DNA from: Sipunculus nudus
Taxonomy: Eukaryota; Annelida; Sipuncula; Golfingiida; Sipunculidae
Direction of reading: 5' to 3'
Assembly: GCA_026874595.1 (NCBI GenBank)
Contig: CM049308.1
Span: forward strand, 50,536,624-50,600,623
DNA length: 64,000 nt
Both the position numbers and the translations under genes were made by a program. Positions 59,601 through 64,000 of this stretch are shown here, piece after piece. The notes beneath the pieces were generated by a model, which saw nothing but the letters and a program-made list of their open reading frames with translations, had not been told where the DNA came from and ran no database searches. How positions within the stretch are numbered: position 1 is the first letter of the stretch; each line of letters begins with the position of its first letter.

Positions 59601-61092
59601 CGCAAAACTCTGTTTTGGCGGATACGATAATGATACAGTAATTCAGATTACCTTTTACAATGCTGTCATGTTAAATAGAAGGTTTCTTGTAAGATTTCCC
59701 TATTTATTATTTGTTTAAAATCTACATTAACCTTGAGCTCATATGTTACCTAATACACCTTAGAAGCAGATTATATCTGAAAAAAGGGACCTCTGACTTG
59801 TATGTAAAAAAATGGCCTGGTACAGTCTACCCTAGAAGAAGGTGCAGTCTATTGACAGTCCAGGCATAACACAGACAGACAAACAGACAGGTATGAAAAT
59901 ATTATAGTTGCATTTTCAGTGGTGCTGGGTATTAGTTTTATTGCCTTTATACAGAGTTTTGCTGTTCCAGTCTTGTGAGAGATGTCTTTGGTTTATGATT
60001 AATTAATGGTAAGATATATATATATTATATGGTTTATCACCCATCCATGCTGCATTTTTTTTAGTCCTGTGTGGGTTTGGTATGAGGCCAGAACACTGTG
60101 TTGTTAGTAATCAAGGCGGAGAAGTTACCCTGACTCCCCAAGAGGGGGCTCCCTGCCAGGTCAACAGGAGAGAAATCTCAGGTCCTGTCAAACTCTCTCA
60201 AGGTGAATATGTAGATTGTATATCAGATTATATAGAAACTTTAATGTAATGCTGTCATTTTATGAATCATTTTCTTCACTGATACCTCTCCACTGATATT
60301 GAAATTTTATTTTGGTTTATTTCAGTGAATTCCTCCCTTTTTTCTGTACTTTTGTTGTCTAATTTAAATTTTATAAATATATAACACCAGCAATATGATA
60401 AAAGCCCTATTTATATGCATTTCAAGATTTACTGCTGTTTCTTATATTTAACTTTGTATCCCCAGAGCTCAGACACTACCGAAGGGAATTATTGTTGACG
60501 AATTGTTTGATAACATTGATATAATTGCTGGATAAAATTTGTATCATAAGGGGGGAGTGTTATTGTGACTTGGTTATTGTTATTGGCTTCATCTTCTTAC
60601 TGATTTCATGTCTCTTATTATCTGTTGACAGCAACTGCAGTAAGCTGTGTAAGCCAGTCAGTAACTGATAAGGCTGTACTCCAGCTATTTCTTGGCATTG
60701 TCTATGACTGTTACTATAGCTAAACCAGTCTGTGCTATAGAACAAATCATACATCTGTGTTATCTGTCAGGTACATGTCACATTCTGTCACCAATATGAT
60801 ATGGCTATAATTTTTAAGCCAGGTATCATCAATATCTAATACAAGGGTTAGGAGGATGCCAGACGAATAAGAATTCAGGCCACTCTTTGATAATTGTTGG
60901 ATTATTAGAATTTCAGGCCAGCACATGTAAAATTTGCACTGAGGCATTATAGAAGGAGTACTCATTACCAGAGTGTCTGTATCTAAAAATGTATCTTCTT
61001 CAAATTCAGGCGATGTGATCTTGCTTGGTTCGTCCAATATGTTTCGTTTCAACCACCCAGCGGAGGCAGCAAGGTTACGGGAACATCGCAGG
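22294..61092 (+). CDS. STARD9: Kinesin-3 motor protein, STARD9/KIF16A-like (partial: 18 exons, both ends missing)
   Basis: Eighteen GT..AG exons join in phase into 548 codons. In local numbering: P-loop GQTGSGKT at 25-32, SSRSH (switch I) at 151-155, DLAGSE (switch II) at 183-188, NINKSL at 207-212, a 42-residue Ser/Thr-rich loop 12 at 223-264, [18 protein letters not shown] at 267-284, neck linker at about 309-324, neck helix [16 protein letters not shown] at about 329-344, a W..KW segment at about 400-404, and an FHA domain at about 430-537 ending [14 protein letters not shown]. Motor-neck-FHA order is that of kinesin-3 proteins, plus-end microtubule motors. Features closer to STARD9 than KIF16B, as I recall those proteins, are QDLGTEVL, a His in place of the Asn before SSRSH, SERADPS, the Ser-rich loop 12 and HPAEAA. 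KIF16B/Klp98A-type orthology remains the alternative. STARD9 is described as a mitotic/centrosomal kinesin with a C-terminal START lipid-binding domain; KIF16B moves endosomes through a PX domain. Neither tail is in the window, so the subtype and cargo are inference; membership of kinesin-3 is close to certain. Confidence 0.93.
29919..30275 (+). repeat. 73-bp minisatellite, with a CAGTGAAACCTT end at its left
   Basis: The word tagagaggtgtctg (or a one-base variant) recurs at about 29970, 30043, 30117, 30189 and 30263, a spacing of 72-74 bp. Units also share gagaggtaa and atcaggggaac. At 29919 a TA-flanked cagtgaaacctt resembles the terminal repeat of the elements near 53.4 and 55.0 kb, so the array may be an internal expansion of one such element. 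Confidence 0.75.
30519..30592 (+). mobile_element. Retroposon 3' tail with (TTA)n
   Basis: The sequence attgcgctgtgagtctgacc followed by ggcgctatataaatac and a (TTA)n run is the kind of 3' tail carried by many invertebrate LINEs and SINEs. It ends directly before the LINE ORF relic. Confidence 0.6.
30590..30800 (+). pseudogene. LINE ORF2 C-terminal relic
   Basis: The frame reads [12 protein letters not shown], then a Pro run where WNSLP-type sequence is normal, then [19 protein letters not shown] and QDL before a stop at 30798-30800. The pattern (S..P..W..LP..LR...sl..FK..LK..LF) is typical of the extreme C-terminus of non-LTR retrotransposon ORF2 proteins of the jockey/CR1/L2 kind. The reverse transcriptase and endonuclease are absent. 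A run of 12 C at 30713-30724 encodes the Pro stretch and may be a slippage expansion. Assigned from memory of the motif. Confidence 0.65.
32050..33350 (+). repeat. Internally duplicated dispersed repeat
   Basis: Two long related blocks (about 32180-32400 and 32690-32910) share cagtatctg/ctgtatctg, ataaataatgca, gatattttccatgc, atggagtgtttcatcagttc and gccaccttatttttt. A shorter word, aatctccttggaaacctgaa, recurs near 32130, 32470, 32630, 32960 and 33120. The end near 33340 has attcagctgagcatcttgtt, similar to repeat ends at 18.6 and 50.9 kb. Confidence 0.8.
33439..33471 (+). CDS. STARD9: Kinesin exon b (33-nt microexon)
   Basis: 11 codons, [11 protein letters not shown], phase 0 at both ends, acceptor tttccag, donor gtacgt. 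It matches the kinesin GLIPRxCE segment after the P-loop helix. It sits behind an 11.0-kb intron and joins directly to GLFGRM in the next exon. Confidence 0.93.
33472..34603 (+). other. 1.1-kb intron b-c with degenerate 20-bp repeats
   Basis: From about 33520 to 33870 a degenerate minisatellite repeats atacagtcacaccttaa-like words about every 18-22 bp. The rest shows nothing recognisable. Confidence 0.75.
34604..34683 (+). CDS. STARD9: Kinesin exon c
   Basis: 80 nt, phase 0 in, two bases over at the end. Encodes [14 protein letters not shown], then [13 protein letters not shown] with the last Ser split. Acceptor tttctgtag, donor gtatga. This is the helix alpha-2 to beta-4 region of the motor; the acidic [13 protein letters not shown] stretch is the variable loop before the conserved strand. 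Confidence 0.93.
34684..36604 (+). other. 1.9-kb intron c-d with two minisatellites
   Basis: Contains the 43-bp array at about 34954-35175 and a second small patch of atacagtcataccttaa-like words at about 36450-36500, the same word type as in the preceding intron. Open stretch 35676-35939 has no recognisable product. Confidence 0.75.
34954..35175 (+). repeat. 43-bp minisatellite, about 5 units
   Basis: Units share caagtcaacactgtctgag, ttagtacaagt or ccaagtacaagt, and cctggcccacac. The spacing is about 43 bp. Degenerate aagtccaagt words continue to about 35420. Confidence 0.85.
36605..36723 (+). CDS. STARD9: Kinesin exon d ([13 protein letters not shown])
   Basis: 119 nt. Starts with the third base of a split Ser codon and ends with the first base of a Asp codon. 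Encodes [13 protein letters not shown], a short variable loop, then [14 protein letters not shown]. Both blocks are hallmark kinesin-3 motor sequences. Acceptor ttcttcag, donor gtaaga. Confidence 0.96.
36724..37479 (+). other. 0.76-kb intron d-e
   Basis: Plain AT-rich intron; nothing recognisable inside. Confidence 0.85.
37480..37549 (+). CDS. STARD9: Kinesin exon e
   Basis: 70 nt, encoding [20 protein letters not shown] and NES, with split codons at both ends. Corresponds to helix alpha-3 before switch I. LSQH agrees with STARD9 better than with the LSKH of KIF16B, as I recall those sequences. Acceptor cttttcag, donor gtgagt. Confidence 0.94.
37550..38832 (+). other. 1.3-kb intron e-f
   Basis: Holds the 38-bp minisatellite near its 3' end. 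Otherwise AT-rich with no coding signal. Confidence 0.85.
38549..38711 (+). repeat. 38-bp minisatellite, about 4 units
   Basis: Units share agacattaaaccatgtgaaa, agtt and cagtgtgtttaatc with scattered differences; the array is about 120 bp from the exon f acceptor. Confidence 0.85.
38833..38905 (+). CDS. STARD9: Kinesin exon f (switch I)
   Basis: 73 nt, encoding the end of a split Arg, then [20 protein letters not shown] and RFTQ. SSRSH is switch I, which contacts the ATP gamma-phosphate and Mg. The usual Asn of NxxSSRSH is His here (H-E-T-SSRSH). Acceptor tttccag, donor gtaagt. Confidence 0.96.
39605..40175. repeat. Possible foldback element
   Basis: Left tggttttaaggcac...agtggtctcggtgacc and the reverse complement of the right end (tgggtttaagacattggtct, cgatgacc) are similar in order. 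The inverted match is imperfect and the boundaries are uncertain. Confidence 0.35.
41190..41760 (+). repeat. Dispersed repeat with about 293-bp internal duplication
   Basis: Starts with agccctgatgggct and ctgtctgtctgtacatccgt. The block ttgtgagcaggatat, then a few bases, ttcatttcttc or tttatttcttc, recurs at about 41273 and 41566, and cttatttctcaggcaccat recurs as cttatttttcaggaaccac. The 142-codon open stretch at 41478-41906 lies mainly within it and is not thought to be a gene. Confidence 0.7.
42995..43062 (+). CDS. STARD9: Kinesin exon g (switch II, first half)
   Basis: 68 nt, encoding [20 protein letters not shown] and AG, with Ser split over the junction. The conserved LVDLAGSE switch II is interrupted by the intron after AG; the Ser is completed by the next exon. 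Acceptor ttgtcag, donor gtgagt. Confidence 0.96.
43063..43468 (+). other. 406-bp intron g-h
   Basis: Short AT-rich intron inside the switch II codons; nothing else seen. Confidence 0.9.
43469..43575 (+). CDS. STARD9: Kinesin exon h (switch II and relay helix)
   Basis: 107 nt, encoding [20 protein letters not shown], then [22 protein letters not shown] followed by a short Ser-rich loop and [10 protein letters not shown] is the switch II/relay helix that couples ATP state to microtubule binding. Acceptor ttttccag, donor gtaagt. Confidence 0.97.
43910..44490 (-). mobile_element. Dispersed repeat family, minus copy
   Basis: Read on the minus strand it runs aagcgtctacatgtattcgcc, aaatcagagtggg, gtgaagtgagccatggattg, agtggcaaggggaaac, gatgtctgcagc, then gccacct and atgcaaaatttcagg, and ends with agtatccgcaac. 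The same order is found on the plus strand at about 58480-59640. The ends carry related gtattcgcc/gcggatac words in opposite orientation. Probably a non-autonomous DNA element. Confidence 0.8.
46793..47530 (+). repeat. 38-bp/76-bp minisatellite abutting exon i acceptor
   Basis: Two related 38-bp units alternate: one with gatattggcactttttaaat, gtttaaaaagatatttct; the other with catattggcacttatgtgat, gttgaaaaagacatttct. The 76-bp dimer recurs many times, with one place (about 47070-47140) where the first type occurs twice in a row. The 3' copies are diverged (tatcagtacctatgtgatg) and stop about 12 bp before the acceptor. Confidence 0.95.
47543..47749 (+). CDS. STARD9: Kinesin exon i (loop 12 and PYRDSVLT)
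   Basis: 207 nt, the longest exon seen. It encodes a 42-residue loop 12 rich in Ser and Thr, including an SPTK sequence that fits the CDK consensus S/T-P-x-K/R, then [20 protein letters not shown] and AKTIMIA. The donor is the first GT in gcaagtaggtac; using the second would introduce a stop. Acceptor tttcag. A 38/76-bp minisatellite ends just upstream of the acceptor. Confidence 0.96.
47750..48658 (+). other. Introns i-j and j-k (448 and 363 bp) with exon j between
   Basis: The introns at 47750-48197 and 48296-48658 flank exon j. Both are AT-rich with nothing recognisable. Confidence 0.85.
48198..48295 (+). CDS. STARD9: Kinesin exon j (end of motor, neck linker)
   Basis: 98 nt, completing Thr and encoding [20 protein letters not shown] and [12 protein letters not shown]. 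This is the last strand and helix of the motor and the neck linker. The usual RAKNIxNxP is RAKRIKNRP here. Acceptor cttgcag, donor gtaaga. Confidence 0.96.
48659..48733 (+). CDS. STARD9: Kinesin exon k (neck helix)
   Basis: 75 nt, 25 codons: [20 protein letters not shown] then LASKL. The heptad-like [16 protein letters not shown] is the kinesin-3 neck helix, which can mediate dimerisation. Acceptor ttctgcag, donor gtaagt. Confidence 0.95.
48734..49560 (+). other. 0.83-kb intron k-l
   Basis: Very AT-rich; no coding signal or clear repeat. Confidence 0.85.
49561..49608 (+). CDS. STARD9: Kinesin exon l (linker)
   Basis: 48 nt, 16 codons, [16 protein letters not shown], a basic linker between the neck helix and the next coiled segment. 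Acceptor gtgttgcag, donor gtacga. It has no recognisable motif; support comes from the splice sites, the open phase-0 frame on both sides and its position. It could be alternatively used. Confidence 0.72.
50690..50925 (+). repeat. Dispersed repeat ending AGCTGAG...CCCATGGGTCCC
   Basis: Contains gtcagaggtcaaggtcatt, cacaaggtcattggtttagg and at the right tttagctgagtgtcaagacc followed by catgggtccctag. The right end closely matches ttcagctgagcacagtgacc and catgggtcccttg near 18633-18670. Confidence 0.6.
53316..53399. repeat. (TA)n microsatellite
   Basis: About 84 bp of almost pure TA with a few TG/CA interruptions. A second TA tract lies at about 53577-53612, on the other side of the inserted element. 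Confidence 0.97.
53400..53576. mobile_element. CAGTRAAACCTC element inside a TA microsatellite
   Basis: Left end caaagtgaaacctcaaaatt and right end gtgaggttttactgtg (reverse complement cacagtaaaacctcac) are inverted repeats. The inside has gaccatcaatgggacc, aaagtggtcacattttggag and gaggtggtcagtaaacc. TA tracts lie on both sides, consistent with TA-targeted insertion. The end sequence resembles pogo/Tigger-type terminal repeats. Confidence 0.7.
53971..54051 (+). CDS. STARD9: Kinesin exon m
   Basis: 81 nt, 27 codons. Encodes [20 protein letters not shown] and IEQTEHR, phase 0 at both ends. Acceptor ctatttgtag, donor gtgagt. The [14 protein letters not shown] part fits the helical region before the W..KW motif of KIF16-type proteins. 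Confidence 0.83.
54052..55210 (+). other. 1.2-kb intron m-n
   Basis: Contains the small TA-flanked element at 54986-55088; otherwise AT-rich intron. Confidence 0.85.
54986..55088. mobile_element. 103-bp TA-flanked MITE (CAGTAAAGCCTC ends)
   Basis: Begins cagtaaagcctcgacattac and ends ggggagggtttactg; the outer 15 bp are inverted repeats with one or two mismatches. TA lies on both sides (54984-54985 and 55089-55090). Internal words (ccaacaggacctccataaaa, tggtatcatttt) resemble in order the element at 53400-53576, so these are two members of one family. Confidence 0.8.
55211..55270 (+). CDS. STARD9: Kinesin exon n (W..KW segment)
   Basis: 60 nt, 20 codons: [20 protein letters not shown]. The LTxxWxxKWxETQxI pattern lies just ahead of the FHA domain in KIF16B and related kinesin-3 proteins. 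Acceptor attgtag, donor gtgagc. Confidence 0.94.
55271..57720 (+). other. 2.5-kb intron n-o
   Basis: A degraded relative of the repeats at 20.2 and 21.0 kb lies at about 55460-55520 (aaaatcagttcagtagttg, gcagacaaacaac). The rest is AT-rich with nothing recognisable. Confidence 0.8.
57721..57855 (+). CDS. STARD9: Kinesin exon o (start of FHA domain)
   Basis: 135 nt, 45 codons. It begins with a Ser-rich basic stretch ([11 protein letters not shown]) followed by [20 protein letters not shown] and TGVTIYHLK, the first FHA strands. Acceptor ttgctacag; the donor gtcagg is weaker than most in this gene. Reading through the donor would add about 30 residues and then a stop. Confidence 0.95.
57856..58207 (+). 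other. 352-bp intron o-p
   Basis: Short intron with donor gtcagg; the frame stays open for about 30 codons if retained, then stops. Confidence 0.85.
58208..58259 (+). CDS. STARD9: Kinesin exon p (FHA, phosphopeptide loop)
   Basis: 52 nt, encoding [17 protein letters not shown] plus one base. It matches the KEG..xVGR...DI region of kinesin FHA domains, but the usual Arg after VG is Thr. Acceptor ctttcag, donor gtcagt. Confidence 0.94.
58260..60064 (+). other. 1.8-kb intron p-q, mostly one repeat
   Basis: About 1.15 kb is the plus-orientation repeat at 58480-59640. A small acagacagacaaacagacag run is near 59870 and a short TA tract near 60015. Confidence 0.85.
58480..59640 (+). mobile_element. 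Dispersed repeat family, plus copy with 277-bp internal tandem
   Basis: The ends are acgtgtatccgcc on the left and ggcggatacgataatg on the right, an inverted pair of about 9-10 bp. Inside, blocks starting aggtkgcgccacct recur at about 58608, 58885 and 59162, a 277-bp period; each has an atgcaaaattt-like word, agtcaaaccact, gagtgattt, gacaaacagatgg and tgtgcaaaaatggttgcagg. The open stretches at 59026-59211 and 59255-59596 lie within it and are not genes. It is the inverted relative of 43910-44490. Confidence 0.85.
60065..60202 (+). CDS. STARD9: Kinesin exon q (FHA core)
   Basis: 138 nt, encoding [40 protein letters not shown] and PVKLSQ. EHC, VTLxP and the CxVNxxEI segment are conserved strands of the KIF16/STARD9 FHA fold. 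Acceptor ttttttag, donor gtgaat. Confidence 0.95.
60203..61009 (+). other. 0.81-kb intron q-r
   Basis: AT-rich intron; the minus-strand open stretches within have no recognisable product. Confidence 0.85.
61010..61092 (+). CDS. STARD9: Kinesin exon r (end of FHA)
   Basis: 83 nt, completing Gly and encoding [20 protein letters not shown] then RLREHRR, the last FHA strands and the start of the following helix. Phase 0 at the end. Acceptor aattcag, donor gtgagt. The reading frame must continue in a later exon, because no stop is reached here. Confidence 0.95.
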
Positions 61093-64000
61093 GTGAGTCC
61101 AACCTTGATCTTTACATGTTGTAAAATAATCTGTTACTTATATGGTACACAATTTATCTGTTTCAAGGGTGGACCGAGGATACAAATAGGTTCAGGTGAA
61201 TTTGAGTGAGAGCAGCCCACAGTTAAATCCCTCAGCTGACTAACATTAATGTTTTGTTCATACCATTGGCCCAGGACATTAAAGTTTTATTTTACCATTT
61301 ACAAACTGGGAAATTTCCCAGGCAACAAATGGTTAAGACCACCCCTGCCCGTATGTTATAACTAAATGATATTACTGACTAGATGTCTTAGTCCTGCTGA
61401 TATACAGTTAGCCCTGATTGGCAAGGGACGTGAAAAGATGTTGAAAATTATCGAGAATGTAACCTGAACAGGGGTTGTAATACCTTTTCTGCCTGTCTCA
61501 GACATGCAGACACATGAACAGAAAGGCATTTTTCATTTTGTACCGATCCATTGGAAAAGTGAACTTTAGATGTGCCCCACATCACAGATAATGAAAAATA
61601 CACCAGAACTAAAAATTCCTGTGCATTATGGTAACTTAGGAACACCCAGCAACAGTGGTACCCCACACTATCATGGCTTTGCAGCGCTGATGAAATCTTA
61701 GAGTTCTGTGATTTGCAGAGCAGCAGAGCCATAACAGAGCTGAATATCAGTCTAAGCCCCAGCCCCATTCTTATTTTGTAAGAAAATACATTATTGGCTG
61801 ATTTGTTATATTACACCAGCCTATATCCAGTCACAGCATATATAACAGCTGGACTATAACAACACGGGTAAACTGTTCCACAGAAAGGTCAAAACAGAAG
61901 TGACTGATTGAAAGTTTGATATGATGATAGGACGTTTCTTTTGCGGAGAGGCAAATTTTCCTGCGGAAAGGCAAAGCTAAATCATTGCCTTTCCCCTGGA
62001 AAGGTTAACGTTTCAAAGTATTACAAACCCTACTGAATATTTGAATAGAATATCAGTTTTTATATGAATTTTAATGTTAAACCTTATCCTTAAGTATAAT
62101 TTAATCACCTGCATTTAAGATGAAGAGAATATAGAATTACAGAAAATGAATTATCATGTTGTAGTACATAAAACTGACACCAGATGTCCTACCAGGACAC
62201 TGTAGAGTGTGACCATTCAGTATTGTGATGATATTTGAACTCTGGTCAAGGAGGTCAAACTCAAGTGGCGGCCCTGTGTCACATAGAAATGTGGCTTTAT
62301 TAATTTTATCATGACATAGTCTCTCATAATAGTTAATCACAACACTTTAGGTGGAAGTGTTCTTTATCAGCTGTAGCTCCATATCTTGTACACAAGGAGT
62401 TATATCTGAAAGTATTTTATTATGTAGACAACCCCTGCTGTATCTCTCCCAGTAACCAATGATTATTTGGACAATGACCCGCTGTGCTATATACTGAGTG
62501 AGGATAAGACCTTACCCCTTGCTTTCTTAGACTGTAGATATCAACACTGAGTACTGTAGCTCTCCAGTTCTCTGGTTTTAACCTCTTTACGATGTGCTTG
62601 AGGTGTGGAATGACGTAGCCTATGTCTGGAGCTTCCTTCGACTATGATTTGAGGATCATAGAGTTCTATAGTGATCATTTTGACTACACGGTGAGCTGTT
62701 TGTGTGTCCAAGCATGTGGTGTATTACACCATTCTTGTATATAGGGTATTATATGTTCTTTTGCAGTTCAAAATGTATATGTGATAATGCATATGTATGA
62801 GTGTTACATGAGTGAATGCAGATATCTAATATCATAGCAGTCTCAAAAAGGATAAAATAACAAGAATTTCATTCATGCCGTTGTTATTAAAAATATCAAA
62901 ATGATAGGAAATGATAGTACATATGCTATTGAAGATGACGCTTTCTGGTGTTAATAATATGAATTCCTGCTGGATTTTTGACTTGCGTGATTTATTAAAT
63001 TATTTATACACACTTAGTTACCAGACTCACTTTCACTTGTATATATTACTATTAGAGTTAAGTAAGTTTTCATGTAATCTGAATGACTGATATAACCAAA
63101 TTTTTGTTGAAATATATGATGTAGTGGAATATATTTCACTGCGTTAGAAAATAAAGTTTTTTTTATCATTCATATAGATATGATTACAATATTTACAGAA
63201 GCCTGTCTGTGTTTCTTTCATGTTAACGTGATTCACTGTGAGATCCATATACATAAGAACTAAATAGCATTCCTGAAGGCATGTTTGATGAACAAAGGTA
63301 TACATACATGGAATAAGTAAATTTTCTGTCAGATAGTCGTGGTGTATTTGTTAAGTAATAAATATATATGACAATATTGTAATTTGATGTTTCCCCTGTC
63401 CCAGTGGCCAGGTGTACACAATGTAGTTGAGCTATGTTTACATGGGGCCCTACCTTAACATATCCATGTGACCGCATGCCTTGTACAGCTTAAGATCAGC
63501 CAAGGTCAGGAAGTGTTTGGTTTAGATTATTCCCTCACTGAAGTATCTGTTCACAGTTCTGTTACATAAATAACAGTGTGGCCTGGATCTGGTGTTGTAG
63601 GATTAAAAATTGGTACATGCTTATTGTTTTTGAAAGATATGTAGTGAGATACAGATTAGCGCAGGAGCAGGCCTGGTATATATATGTATGAGATTATAGT
63701 TATATAGTTATCCAGTTTTACCAGGTATTGGCCAAGTTCCTGTAAACTTTAGAGCCTAAATGGAAAATTCTACAAAAATTGGACTAGATTGAATATTTGG
63801 TTCTTATATAACATGCTGCAGATGGGTGTTCAGTGGATAGCTGTTCTCGCTTAAATCATATAATTCCTATTTATACTAAAATTTATACTAAAATATTTGA
63901 CTTGAAATGAAATTTTAAGATAATGATAAATGGAATTATATTGGTTTCAGACTGAAGGGAGACATGTTTACTACTGGTAATATTTTGACTTGAGTAATAC
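61093..64000. other. Downstream intron or unassigned DNA
   Basis: Follows a good donor at 61093, so it begins as intron. Apart from the weak exon candidate at 62619-62690 I see no exon. The minus-strand open stretch 61448-61768 has no recognisable domain. The coiled-coil tail expected after the FHA domain is not here. Confidence 0.6.
62619..62690 (+). CDS. Possible further kinesin exon (weak candidate)
   Basis: A 72-nt open stretch follows gacgtag and precedes a good donor, gtgagc. In phase 0, which is the phase left by the exon ending at 61092, it reads PMSGASFDYDLRIIEFYSDH then FDYT. The acidic, aromatic composition differs from the surrounding intron-like sequence. I recognise no family match, and the pyrimidine tract lies rather far from the AG. 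It could be coincidence. Confidence 0.25.

Noticed and set aside
61448-61768. 106-codon minus-strand open stretch
   Set aside because: No recognisable domain or splice partners; likely chance or repeat-derived.

Overview
This is an AT-rich, intron-rich animal window, most likely from a lophotrochozoan and probably a mollusc. The reasons are spliced exons with GT..AG introns, very low coding density, and dispersed repeats of a style I associate with bivalve and other mollusc genomes: CCGT-rich families, GGCGCCACC-containing families, and elements ending near AGCTGAG...CCCATGGGTCCC. No bacterial features were seen. The species cannot be fixed from the sequence alone.

The only gene I can support is on the + strand. 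It is a kinesin-3 motor of the KIF16 group and looks more like STARD9/KIF16A than KIF16B. Eighteen exons between 22294 and 61092 splice, with compatible phases throughout and no frameshift, into 548 continuous codons (1644 nt in about 38.8 kb). They encode the motor core from just before the P-loop (GQTGSGKT), then switch I (SSRSH), switch II (DLAGSE), a long Ser/Thr-rich loop 12, the neck linker and neck helix, a W..KW segment, and a forkhead-associated (FHA) domain ending at [14 protein letters not shown]. The first part of the motor (start codon, first beta strand, and the segment before IYQDLGTEV) was not found, and the tail after the FHA domain lies downstream. The gene is therefore open at both ends here. 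One weak candidate for a following exon is at 62619-62690.

Region by region: 1-22293 has no convincing exon, but holds a 35-bp poly-G run, a 40-copy 62-bp satellite with higher-order structure (7449-9930), a MITE-like element (11625-11998), a perfect 69-bp inverted repeat with a 4-bp loop (15144-15285), a CCGT-rich repeat (about 16660-17400) and a pair of degenerate dispersed repeats near 20.2 and 21.0 kb. 22294-61092 is the kinesin gene; its introns carry a LINE ORF2 C-terminal relic, several minisatellites (two ending just upstream of exons 2 and 9), TA-flanked CAGTRAAACCTC elements, and two oppositely oriented copies of one large repeat family. 61093-64000 is mostly unassigned.

I did not find a new multi-gene system. 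The most unusual signals are the structured DNA (the exactly phased satellite, the perfect palindrome, the inverted repeat pair within one transcript) and the protein-level departures of the kinesin from the common kinesin-3 pattern.
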